Source: Bacteroidota bacterium
GTDB lineage: Bacteria; Bacteroidota; Bacteroidia; Bacteroidales; VadinHA17
Direction of reading: 5' to 3'
DNA length: 13,513 nt
NCBI GenBank assembly: GCA_022711195.1
Contig: JAKLFN010000032.1
Span: forward strand, 1 to 13,513
In this document: one piece after another, positions 1-7,123 of the stretch
Numbering within the stretch: position 1 is the stretch's first letter
Layout of the letters: each line of letters begins with the position of its first letter
The notes under the pieces: model-generated
The model's input: only the letters and a program-made list of their open reading frames with translations
Told to the model about the DNA's origin: nothing
Database searches by the model: none
Program-made: the position numbers and the translations under genes

Positions 1-54
1 ATTGGCAACCTCAGGAAAGAAGAACAGCAAGAACTTGAAAACCAGTTCCAATGA
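1..54 (+). CDS. mreC: MreC, last 17 codons (5' truncated by window edge)
   Basis: The frame from base 1 is open and ends in TGA at 52-54. It gives a charged, glutamine-rich tail (IGNLRKEEQQELENQFQ). Its stop overlaps the mreD start as ATGA (51-54), the usual sign of translational coupling within an operon. MreC is the periplasmic scaffold of the elongasome and is normally encoded directly upstream of mreD. The identity is inferred from this position and the hydrophilic tail, because 17 residues carry no diagnostic motif. Confidence 0.6.
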   Translation: MGNLRKEEQQELENQFQ

Positions 55-557
55 TTAACAGGATATTACGATACGGTCTTATCTTTATCCTGCTGTTCCT
101 GCTCCAGGTGCTGCTCTTCAACAACATTAAGTTCAGCGGGTATGTGAATCCGTACATATATATAATGTTCATCCTCCTTCTTCCTGCAGAGATACCATCA
201 TGGCTGCTGCTTATTCTCTCTTTTTTCACCGGCCTGACGATGGACCTTTTCTCCGGGACGCCGGGAATGCACACCTCAGCAACAGTTATGGCGGGATTTA
301 TCAGACCTTATACATTGAGGATAATATCCCCTCGCGACGGCTATGAACCCGGAACCGATCCATCAATGATGGTTTATGGCCTCAAGTGGTTCCTTATTTA
401 TTCATCGCTTATTGTTATCGTTCATCATCTGACCCTGTTTTATCTTGAAGTCTTCAGGCTTACCGATTTCTTCAGCACCTTGCTCAGGGTAATACTCAGC
501 TCTCTGTTTACCGTGGCGTTCATTATTCTTCTGGAGTATATAAGAAAAGGTAAATAG
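51..557 (+). CDS. mreD: MreD, rod shape-determining inner-membrane protein
   Basis: This 168-aa, strongly hydrophobic protein has about five to six predicted membrane segments (roughly residues 7-25, 33-47, 50-66, 74-92, 108-132 and 140-162) and a short basic C-terminus (YIRKGK). A loop near residues 65-74 reads DLFSGTPGMH, resembling the MreD signature of an aspartate followed by a glycine-rich turn; RPY follows at 85-87. MreD works with MreC, RodA and PBP2 to direct lateral peptidoglycan synthesis. The start codon overlaps the mreC stop, and mrdA begins 9 bp after the mreD stop, so the gene sits inside an operon. No Shine-Dalgarno sequence is visible, consistent with coupled translation. 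MreD is poorly conserved at sequence level, so context carries much of the call. Confidence 0.88.
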   Translation: MINRILRYGLIFILLFLLQVLLFNNIKFSGYVNPYIYIMFILLLPAEIPSWLLLILSFFTGLTMDLFSGTPGMHTSATVMAGFIRPYTLRIISPRDGYEPGTDPSMMVYGLKWFLIYSSLIVIVHHLTLFYLEVFRLTDFFSTLLRVILSSLFTVAFIILLEYIRKGK

Positions 558-566
558 AAGAAACAC

Positions 567-2423
567 ATGAAAGATGCCTATAAAAACCGGCGGCTGATAA
601 TAATTGTCATCATTGTGGTGGCCTCACTGGCCCTGATCATAAGGCTTTTTATTATTCAGGTCATTGAAGAATCATACAGGCTCTCGGCCGACAGTAATGT
701 ACTCAGGTATGTAACCCAGTACCCTGCGAGGGGACTGATTTATGACAGGAACGGGCAGCTGATAGTCTCTAACCAGGCTGCATATGACCTGATGGTGATC
801 CCGGCACAGACAGGAAGAATGGATACACTCCAGTTTTGCCGGGAGCTGGGAATAACCTTAGAATATTTTAATGAAAGGCTGAAAGCAGCAAAGAGCTATA
901 ACCGGAAGTCTCCATCGATATTCCTCAAACAGCTTTCGGCAGAGACTTATGCCAGTTTCCAGGAAAAGATCTTTACTTACCCGGGATTTTATGTACAGCC
1001 AAGAACATTACGCCAGTATTCCAGGCCCGTGGGAGCACATCTTCTGGGTTATATAAGTGAGGTTGATGAGGCTCTCATCAAAAAGGATCCCTATTATAAG
1101 ATGGGAGACTACATAGGAAAACTGGGTATTGAGGAAGCCTACGAGAAAGAGCTCCGTGGAAGGAGAGGTGTTAAGATATACCTTGTCGACGTCTTCAGCA
1201 GGGTGAAAGGTTCATATGCCGACGGTGAGATGGATACCGTTGCGGTGCAGGGATCCGATATTATTTCATCGGTCGACTATGATCTCCAGGAGTACGGAGA
1301 GATGCTGATGAGAAACAAAACAGGAAGTATCGTTGCCATAGAGCCGAAAACAGGGGAGATCCTTACCCTTGTCTCTGCTCCCGATTATGATCCTTCACTC
1401 CTTGTTGGAAGAGTTCGTTCAGAAAACTTCGCCAGGCTGCAGTCCGATACTATAATGAGACCTCTATTTAACAGGGCTTTTATGGCGTCGTACCCTCCCG
1501 GGTCGACATTCAAGCCGATAAACGGGCTGATTGCCCTTCAGGAAAAAGTTATTGTTCCCTCAACCGAGTTCGGCTGCAGCAATGGGTATCATGCAGGCTC
1601 CCTGACAGTGGGATGCCATTCACACAGCTCACCTCTTAACCTTGCCGAGGCAGTGGCAAACTCGTGTAACTCATATTTTTGTAACGCTTACAGGCGGATA
1701 CTTGAAAACCCGCGCTACAGCTCTGTGGCAGAAGCTTATGATAATTGGAAAAGATATCTCGATGAATTTGGATTTGGTAAAAAGCTGGGGTCAGAATTTC
1801 CTAACGAGCTGAACGGAATAGTGAAATCATCTTCCTATTTCGACAGCTGGCACGGTAAAGGACGCTGGAAAGCGCTTACGGTTATATCCATGGCAATAGG
1901 CCAGGGAGAACTTGGCACCACACCACTGCAGATGGCAAATATGACAGCCGCAATAGCAAACAGGGGATATTACTTCACTCCCCATATTGTAAGATCCATT
2001 GGTGACGGCAAAACCATAGATCAGAAGTATCTGCAAAAGCATCTGATCAGCATCGACTCCGTAAATTTTGAGGCAGTTATCCTCGGCATGGAGGCTGCTG
2101 TGAACGGAGGCCCCGGGGGCACTGCACGAAGCGTAGCTATGAGCGACATTATTATCTGTGGCAAGACAGGAACAGCAGAGAATTCTTTTGGTGAGGATCA
2201 TTCGGTGTTCATTGCATTTGCACCTAAAGATGATCCGAAAATTGCCATTGCAGCCTATGTCGAGAATGCCGGATTCGGAGCTACCTATGCTGCTCCAGTG
2301 GCAAGCCTGATGATAGAAAAATATCTTAACAGAACGATTGCAGAAAACAGGAAATGGATGGAACAGAGAATGCTTAACCTGAACCTTGTTGATTCGATAC
2401 CGGAAAATGAGACGGAACGTTGA
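567..2423 (+). CDS. mrdA: Penicillin-binding protein 2, elongasome transpeptidase
   Basis: This 618-aa class B penicillin-binding protein is close in length to E. coli PBP2. A short cytoplasmic N-terminus precedes one membrane anchor (about residues 9-30). The dimerisation/pedestal domain follows, opening with PARGLIYDRNG (53-63). The transpeptidase domain shows all three active-site motifs: STFK at 313-316 with the nucleophilic serine, SCN at 366-368 and KTGT at 533-536. It crosslinks new glycan in the periplasm with RodA, whose gene overlaps its 3' end. A Cys/His-rich stretch between the first two motifs (C337, H342, C350, H351, H353) could bind a metal; E. coli PBP2 has a zinc site in the corresponding region. 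The ATG at 567 is preceded by a purine-rich AGAAGAAA stretch. Class assignment is firm, and the PBP2 subtype is supported by the rodA/mreD neighbours. Confidence 0.96.
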   Translation: MKDAYKNRRLIIIVIIVVASLALIIRLFIIQVIEESYRLSADSNVLRYVTQYPARGLIYDRNGQLIVSNQAAYDLMVIPAQTGRMDTLQFCRELGITLEYFNERLKAAKSYNRKSPSIFLKQLSAETYASFQEKIFTYPGFYVQPRTLRQYSRPVGAHLLGYISEVDEALIKKDPYYKMGDYIGKLGIEEAYEKELRGRRGVKIYLVDVFSRVKGSYADGEMDTVAVQGSDIISSVDYDLQEYGEMLMRNKTGSIVAIEPKTGEILTLVSAPDYDPSLLVGRVRSENFARLQSDTIMRPLFNRAFMASYPPGSTFKPINGLIALQEKVIVPSTEFGCSNGYHAGSLTVGCHSHSSPLNLAEAVANSCNSYFCNAYRRILENPRYSSVAEAYDNWKRYLDEFGFGKKLGSEFPNELNGIVKSSSYFDSWHGKGRWKALTVISMAIGQGELGTTPLQMANMTAAIANRGYYFTPHIVRSIGDGKTIDQKYLQKHLISIDSVNFEAVILGMEAAVNGGPGGTARSVAMSDIIICGKTGTAENSFGEDHSVFIAFAPKDDPKIAIAAYVENAGFGATYAAPVASLMIEKYLNRTIAENRKWMEQRMLNLNLVDSIPENETER

Positions 2424-3831
2424 CATATGGCGCGATATCGATAAGATATCCATTCTTCTCTTCCTGTTCATGGTTATCATGGGCTGGTTTAACATATATG
2501 CAGCTGTTTATAACGAAGAGCATAAGGAGATCCTTGACCTGTCACAGAGGTACGGAAAACAGTTTATATGGATACTTGCCACATTTGTACTGGCCGTTTT
2601 TGTTGTAATCGTCGACAGCCGGTTTTACCTCTTTTTTGCTTATTTCATTTATGCGGGACTTATGCTGCTACTCCTGGCAGTTCTTGTGTTCGGGAAAGAG
2701 ATCAATGGAGCCCGGTCGTGGTTTGAATTCGGGGGTGTCAGCCTTCAGCCTTCAGAGTTTGCCAAATTCGGTACTGCCCTGGCGCTGGCAGGATACCTTA
2801 CCAACAGGAGGCAGGAGCTCACAAAGCTGAAAGTTATTCTTCCTGCCGTAGGTATTATAATGTTTCCGGCTCTCCTTATTGCTCTGCAGCCCGATATGGG
2901 ATCTTCAATAATTTTCTTTGCTTTTTTCCTGGTCCTTTTCAGGGAGGGGATGAGCCCTTATATCTTCATTTCCGGACTGCTGATGCTGATCCTTTTCTTT
3001 CTGACATTGCTCATCGACAACCTGTACCTTCAGGCAGGGCTTGTGGTAATTGGAATTCTCCTGTCGTGGTTTACGATCCGTAACATGAAAGTATGGCTAA
3101 CAGGACTGGGGATCTTAATTGTCATCGGCAGCCTGCTATATGTTCTCGATCATTTTGTTTTCAGGTCGATGGGAAAAGAGTTTATCCTGTTGGCAGCCGT
3201 TATCGTATCGGGAATTGCATTTGCATATTATATATATGTAAAAAAGGCCATCGCCTTCCTGGTTGTTTTTCTTTTCCTGCTGGGCAGTTTATTATTTGTG
3301 AACCTTGTCGATTTTGCATTCAACAATGTTCTTAAACCACACCAGCGTGAAAGAGTGGAGATCATGCTGGGCTTTAAATCGGATCCTCACGGTAAGGGAT
3401 ATAATGTAAATCAATCGATAATTTCTATCGGATCAGGCGGCTTTGCAGGAAAAGGTTATCTGCAGGGCACCCAGACAAAGTTTAAGTTTGTCCCGGAGCA
3501 GAGTACCGATTTCATTTTCTGTACCGTGGGAGAAGAGTGGGGTTTCCTGGGATCGATGACGGTTGTAGGCTTATATATTTTTCTGCTTCTTAGACTTATT
3601 ATGCTTGCTGAAAGACAGCGATCAATGTTCTCGAGGGTTTACGGGTATGGTGTGGCAGCCATACTCTTCACACATTTCTTTATTAATATAGGTATGGCTA
3701 TCGGCCTGGTGCCTGTAATAGGCATCCCTCTGCCATTTTTCAGCTATGGGGGAAGTTCCCTGTGGGGTTTTACGATACTTCTATTTATATTTCTCAGGCT
3801 CGACGCCAGCCGGTCAGAGTACCTTATATGA
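2407..3831 (+). CDS. rodA: RodA, SEDS-family peptidoglycan glycosyltransferase
   Basis: RodA polymerises lipid II into glycan strands together with PBP2. The protein is polytopic. SEDS motifs (numbered from ATG 2407) include NGARSWFEFGG (100-110), LQPSEFAK (113-120), LQPDMGSS (160-167), KPHQRERV (310-317), GKGY near 348-351, FVPEQSTDFI (361-370) and PLPFFSYGGSS (441-451). At 474 aa it is about 100 residues longer than E. coli RodA; the extra length is a hydrophobic stretch around residues 185-300, probably additional membrane helices. I chose ATG 2407, a 17-nt overlap with mrdA, over the in-frame TTG codons at 2386/2389, because ATG is stronger and MRRNVDIWRDID is a typical cytoplasmic SEDS N-terminus. 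The stop codon directly abuts the stop of the opposing gene, so no terminator can sit between them. Confidence 0.95.
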   Translation: MRRNVDIWRDIDKISILLFLFMVIMGWFNIYAAVYNEEHKEILDLSQRYGKQFIWILATFVLAVFVVIVDSRFYLFFAYFIYAGLMLLLLAVLVFGKEINGARSWFEFGGVSLQPSEFAKFGTALALAGYLTNRRQELTKLKVILPAVGIIMFPALLIALQPDMGSSIIFFAFFLVLFREGMSPYIFISGLLMLILFFLTLLIDNLYLQAGLVVIGILLSWFTIRNMKVWLTGLGILIVIGSLLYVLDHFVFRSMGKEFILLAAVIVSGIAFAYYIYVKKAIAFLVVFLFLLGSLLFVNLVDFAFNNVLKPHQRERVEIMLGFKSDPHGKGYNVNQSIISIGSGGFAGKGYLQGTQTKFKFVPEQSTDFIFCTVGEEWGFLGSMTVVGLYIFLLLRLIMLAERQRSMFSRVYGYGVAAILFTHFFINIGMAIGLVPVIGIPLPFFSYGGSSLWGFTILLFIFLRLDASRSEYLI

Positions 3832-4443
3832 TCAGAAAGGGATTGTGATCCTGTGCGATATCTCTATCCCGAAGTCCTTTTCAACATAATCGATAAGCTG
3901 CGGAAAGAACTCCATAAAGTCTTCCTGAAGGGGAGTGAAGTTCTTTTTCAGGGCCTTCATTGCAAAGCGTGTCTCGTTAGGCAGTGTGGTTTTTTTGCTT
4001 AATGTCTTCAATACCTGGCGAATGCCTCCCAGTGTCTGGTATGATTCTATCCAGTTGTTGATGATGAAGAAAGGCATCATCTCCTTTACCTGAGGGGGAA
4101 GGATCTCGTAGTTATTTACCAGGGCCCTGTAGAAATTGTAGGTTACACTTTCCAGCGGCCTCCGCGAGAACATGTTCCACTCTTTAGTTAGAAAATGATC
4201 ATATATTATGTCGGTGATGACCCCTGAATATTTATGGTATTTTTTTGAGAAGAAGATCTTGCTGCGGTGTACCACAGGATGCCTGTCGGTGAAGCCATCA
4301 ATATGCCGGTGCAGGATAATGCCTTTGCGAATAAGGTCAGGATAGTTCAGATAGTCCCGCCCTTTCACATAGTCGCCTATGTAATTACCTATGATGATCT
4401 TATCAGAATCACCTGAAAGATATATATGGGCCAGAACGTTCAT
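3832..4443 (-). CDS. acpH: AcpH-type acyl carrier protein phosphodiesterase (DUF479)
   Basis: This 203-aa cytoplasmic protein matches the ACP phosphodiesterase/DUF479 pattern. It opens with MNVLAHIYLSG, followed by GNYIGD (19-24) and VKG, then LHRHID (44-49), FTDRHP (51-56) and DIIYDHFL (78-85). These His/Asp residues are expected to form the metal site of the HD-like fold. Characterised AcpH removes the 4'-phosphopantetheine arm from holo-ACP; many relatives are untested, so the exact substrate is inferred. The gene points against rodA with zero intervening bases and shares a 116-bp divergent upstream region with the P-loop gene at 4560. No Shine-Dalgarno sequence is visible upstream of the ATG. 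Length is normal for the family (about 190-200 aa). Confidence 0.85.
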   Translation of the reverse strand: MNVLAHIYLSGDSDKIIIGNYIGDYVKGRDYLNYPDLIRKGIILHRHIDGFTDRHPVVHRSKIFFSKKYHKYSGVITDIIYDHFLTKEWNMFSRRPLESVTYNFYRALVNNYEILPPQVKEMMPFFIINNWIESYQTLGGIRQVLKTLSKKTTLPNETRFAMKALKKNFTPLQEDFMEFFPQLIDYVEKDFGIEISHRITIPF

Positions 4444-4491
4444 AGGATTAAAAAATACCTTTAAACACGCGGAATTCAGGTATGCAAATTA

Positions 4492-4499
4492 TACATTTG
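4492..4499 (+). promoter_or_regulatory. Candidate Bacteroidetes -7 box for the 4560 gene
   Basis: TACATTTG fits the Bacteroidetes -7 consensus TAnnTTTG. It lies 60 bp before the ATG at 4560, which would give a leader of roughly 50-55 nt. No good TTTG-like -33 element is visible at the expected spacing, so the call rests on the -7 match and its position in a divergent gap. Confidence 0.35.
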
Positions 4500-4548
4500 T
4501 TAGTTCATTTTAAAATGATTTTTCTACACTGCAATAATTAATTATAAC

Positions 4549-4556
4549 AAGGAGGT
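4549..4556 (+). promoter_or_regulatory. Strong Shine-Dalgarno site
   Basis: AAGGAGGT lies 3 nt before ATG 4560 (the GGAGG core ends 4 nt before it) and is essentially the full complement of the 16S anti-Shine-Dalgarno sequence. It fixes the start of the P-loop gene. It stands out here: most other starts in the window have no recognisable site, as is typical for Bacteroidetes, and only the lipoprotein gene has a modest AAGGA. Confidence 0.7.
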
Positions 4557-4559
4557 ATT

Positions 4560-5909
4560 ATGAACAGAAAAAATGTCGTTATTATTGGTGCTGCCGGCAG
4601 GGATTTTCATAATTTCAATACCTGTTACAGGGACAATGAGAATTATAATGTTGTTGCATTCACTGCAGCACAGATCCCCGACATAGACGGGCGAAAGTAT
4701 CCGAAGGAACTGGCCGGGAAGCTGTATCCGAAGGGTATTCCCATCTTCCCCGAAAAGGATCTTCCCGGAATAATAACGAAATTTAAGGTAGATGATTGTG
4801 TATTCTCCTACAGCGATGTGACCTACCATAAGGTAATGGAAATGAGTGCAATTGTCAATGCCGCAGGTGCAAACTTTGTTCTCCTCGGACCTGCCGACAC
4901 AATGATCAGGAGCACAAAACCTGTTATTGCTGTAGGCGCTATCAGGACAGGCTGCGGAAAAAGCCAGACATCAAGAAGGATAATCGAGCTGCTGATGGAA
5001 AAAGGACTGAAGGTTGTTGCAGTGCGCCACCCTATGCCCTATGGCGACCTTAACGCACAGAAGGTTCAGAGGTTTGCTGTGGTCAAAGACCTTGAAAAGC
5101 ATAAATGTACCGTTGAAGAGATGGAAGAATATGAACCACATGTGGTACGCGGTAACGTTATTTATGCAGGCGTCGACTATGAAGCAATTCTCCGGAAAGC
5201 AGAAAAAGACCCTGCAGGTTGCGATGTGGTAATCTGGGATGGCGGAAATAACGACTTCCCTTTTTACAAACCCGACCTGATGATAACCGTCACCGATCCG
5301 CACAGGGCCGGGCATGAACTAAAGTACTATCCGGGAGAAGTTACACTGAGAATTGCCGATGTGGTGGTTATTAATAAGATGGACAGTTCATCACCTGAAG
5401 CAATCCAGATTGTAAGGGAAAGTATCGAAAAAGTAAATCCCAAAGCCATTGTTGTTGACGGTGCTTCACCTATAAAAGTAGACGATCCTTCGCTTATTAA
5501 AGGAAAGAAAGTTCTTGTCGTTGAAGATGGTCCGACGCTTACACATGGAGAGATGAAGCTTGGCGCCGGAGTCATTGCCGCACGCAAATTCGGTGCAGCA
5601 GAGCTTGTCGATCCGAGGCCTTATACTGTCGGAAAACTTTCTGAAACATTCAGGCTTTATCCAAATATTGGCACACTTCTTCCTGCAATGGGCTATGGCG
5701 ATGAACAGCTCCGCGACCTCGAGAAAACGATTAATAATACAAAGTGCGACAGTGTGATAATAGCTACTCCCATCGACCTGAACAGGATCATAAAAATTAA
5801 GAAACCTAACACCAGGGTATATTATGACCTTCAGGAAATAGGTGATCCGAACCTCTCGCAGGTTATTGATGATTTCGTTAAGAAATTCAGATTAAAAGGG
5901 AAGAAGTAA
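4560..5909 (+). CDS. P-loop NTPase related to cyclic 2,3-diphosphoglycerate synthetase (COG2403-like)
   Basis: This 449-aa soluble protein has three visible parts. The N-terminus (1-118) is Rossmann-like and starts with NVVIIGAAGRDF. The central P-loop domain has a Walker-A-like GAIRTGCGKSQTSR (126-139), an acidic strand DVVIWDGGNND (222-232) and NKMD (272-275), which resembles the guanine-specificity NKxD motif of GTPases. The C-terminal alpha/beta part (about 315-449) includes HGEMKLGAG. I recognise this as the bacterial branch of the predicted-GTPase group that includes archaeal cyclic 2,3-diphosphoglycerate synthetase. The family link is from memory, and the bacterial substrate is not established, so I give no symbol. 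It is monocistronic, with its own likely promoter and a very strong ribosome binding site. It converges on a sugar kinase gene, across a hairpin repeat, and pgi lies beyond, so a sugar-phosphate role is plausible but unproven. Confidence 0.75.
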   Translation: MNRKNVVIIGAAGRDFHNFNTCYRDNENYNVVAFTAAQIPDIDGRKYPKELAGKLYPKGIPIFPEKDLPGIITKFKVDDCVFSYSDVTYHKVMEMSAIVNAAGANFVLLGPADTMIRSTKPVIAVGAIRTGCGKSQTSRRIIELLMEKGLKVVAVRHPMPYGDLNAQKVQRFAVVKDLEKHKCTVEEMEEYEPHVVRGNVIYAGVDYEAILRKAEKDPAGCDVVIWDGGNNDFPFYKPDLMITVTDPHRAGHELKYYPGEVTLRIADVVVINKMDSSSPEAIQIVRESIEKVNPKAIVVDGASPIKVDDPSLIKGKKVLVVEDGPTLTHGEMKLGAGVIAARKFGAAELVDPRPYTVGKLSETFRLYPNIGTLLPAMGYGDEQLRDLEKTINNTKCDSVIIATPIDLNRIIKIKKPNTRVYYDLQEIGDPNLSQVIDDFVKKFRLKGKK

Positions 5910-5914
5910 AACTT

Positions 5915-6004
5915 TTTTTCCCGCAGATTACGCAGATTCTCGCAGAACAGATTTTAGAAATTATTTTATCAGCGTGAATCAGCGTAATCTGCGGGAAAAA
6001 TTAT
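5915..6004. repeat. Long hairpin-forming intergenic repeat, copy 1
   Basis: Arms 5915-5933 and 5982-6000 are perfect 19-bp inverted repeats. Pairing continues inward with single mismatches for 5, 3 and 2 more base pairs, so nearly the whole 86-nt unit folds. The left half consists of CGCAGATT-type units (5922-5929, 5931-5938 and a variant near 5940). The right half consists of ATCAGCG/ATCTGCG units. The right end, AATCTGCGGGAAAAATTAT (5986-6004), recurs exactly at 7174-7192. The element lies between convergent genes, and its TTA (6001-6003) is the stop codon of the kinase gene. The T-run precedes the stem and the A-run follows it on both strands, so it does not look like a standard intrinsic terminator. 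It resembles short palindromic repeats dispersed in Bacteroidetes genomes. Confidence 0.85.
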
Positions 6005-7080
6005 CTCCTTACTCTGGCGTTACCTTTCCAGATGCTCCATACCTGTTCCTCGTCGGCAGGTTCACCATAGTCGGTAACAACAGTCGTGGCAAGAGCGCCT
6101 GTGGCCCACCCGAACTGGATCCATTTCTCAGGCTCCCAGCCTTTAAGTATGGCATATAGCATTCCGCCGACAAATCCGTCGCCGCCACCGATACGGTCAA
6201 GAACATGAATTTCGCGAGGCTCTACAACATGCCAGTTGTTGCCTTCGAGCATGATGGCGCCCCAAAGGTGTTCATTCGTGCTGATCACCTGGCGTAATGT
6301 TGTACCAAATACCGATGCATTGGGGAAGCTCTTCTTCACCCTGGTTATCATCTCCTTGAAGCTCTCAATTTTTGCAGCAAGATCTTTTCCGCCTTCTTCA
6401 GGTCCTTTTATTCCCAGGCAAAGCTGGAAATCTTCTTCATTTCCGACAAGTATGTCGGACAGTGATGCTATTTCGGCAAATGCTGCAGATAGCTCTTTTT
6501 CGCGGTTTTTCCAGAAAGTAGCCCTGTAATTAAGGTCAAAGGAGATCCTTGTTCCGTGTTTCTTTGCAGCCCTCGCCAGCTCAAGACAGAAGTTGCTTGT
6601 TTCGGGTGAGAGTGCGGCTATGAGCCCTGACAGATGAAGAATCTGAACACCCTCTGCGCCGAAGAGTCTCTGCAGGTCGAAATCCTTGACATTCAGTGTT
6701 CTTCCCACTTCACCCGCACGGTCGTTCTGAACCCTCGGTCCTCGTGAACCATAGCCCGCATCGGCGATATTAAACTGGTGGCGGTAGCCCCAGGGGCCTC
6801 CCTGTTCCACCTCAACACCCTCATATGCCATGTGACGCCCTGCCAGGTTATCCTTTATCATTCTTGCAATAGGACTATCCTTGACAAATGTGGTAAGCAC
6901 TTTCACGGGGAGCCCCAGGAAGGATGAAACACTTGCAACATTCGATTCAGCGCTCGAAACATGCATCATGAACATGTTGCTGCAATGTACAGGCTGACCA
7001 TTTACCGGGGTGATACGCACTCCCATGCTTGTCGGAACAACAAGCGACCAGGTGAAATCTTTCTTAAGCTCTATTTTCAT
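6001..7080 (-). CDS. PfkB-family sugar kinase, probably 2-keto-3-deoxygluconate kinase
   Basis: This 359-aa ribokinase-fold (PfkB) kinase has an N-terminal nucleoside/sugar-binding signature near residues 42-50 (SSAESNVAS), followed by FLGLPV. FDLNYRATFW (181-190) resembles the D-x-N-x-R...W stretch of KdgK enzymes. GNEEDF (213-218) is the conserved acidic loop. The catalytic motif DRIGGGDGF (295-303) supplies the anion hole and catalytic base D301, with glycine where most PfkB proteins have GAGD. KdgK phosphorylates 2-keto-3-deoxygluconate at O6 in uronate catabolism. No KDPG aldolase or uronate isomerase gene is in the window, so a fructokinase or another keto-sugar kinase remains possible. 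It lies downstream of pgi on the same strand but is separated by 108 bp containing repeat copy 2. No Shine-Dalgarno sequence is visible upstream of the ATG at 7080. Confidence 0.85.
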   Translation of the reverse strand: MKIELKKDFTWSLVVPTSMGVRITPVNGQPVHCSNMFMMHVSSAESNVASVSSFLGLPVKVLTTFVKDSPIARMIKDNLAGRHMAYEGVEVEQGGPWGYRHQFNIADAGYGSRGPRVQNDRAGEVGRTLNVKDFDLQRLFGAEGVQILHLSGLIAALSPETSNFCLELARAAKKHGTRISFDLNYRATFWKNREKELSAAFAEIASLSDILVGNEEDFQLCLGIKGPEEGGKDLAAKIESFKEMITRVKKSFPNASVFGTTLRQVISTNEHLWGAIMLEGNNWHVVEPREIHVLDRIGGGDGFVGGMLYAILKGWEPEKWIQFGWATGALATTVVTDYGEPADEEQVWSIWKGNARVRR

Positions 7081-7123
7081 AATAAATCTGTTTTAACAAA
7101 AAATATTGGTTGATTATATTTTT

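Noticed and set aside
2386..2406. Longer RodA reading frame from TTG codons at 2386/2389
   Set aside because: It adds seven residues from weak start codons deep inside mrdA. ATG 2407 is in frame and gives a typical N-terminus.
1827..2495. 222-aa reading frame antisense to mrdA
   Set aside because: It lies fully opposite PBP2 and rodA sequence with all motifs on the other strand. It has no recognisable domain and a Cys/His-rich shadow composition.
5921..5950. Tandem CGCAGATT units as a CRISPR array
   Set aside because: Units are about 9 nt, nearly contiguous and mirrored, with no spacers and no cas genes.
5915..6000. Hairpin as a bidirectional intrinsic terminator
   Set aside because: T-runs come before and A-runs after the stem on each strand, opposite to the required order.
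7100..7108. TATTTTTTG (minus strand) as a -7 box for the sugar kinase gene
   Set aside because: It has one base too many between TA and TTTG to fit TAnnTTTG, and there is no -33 support.
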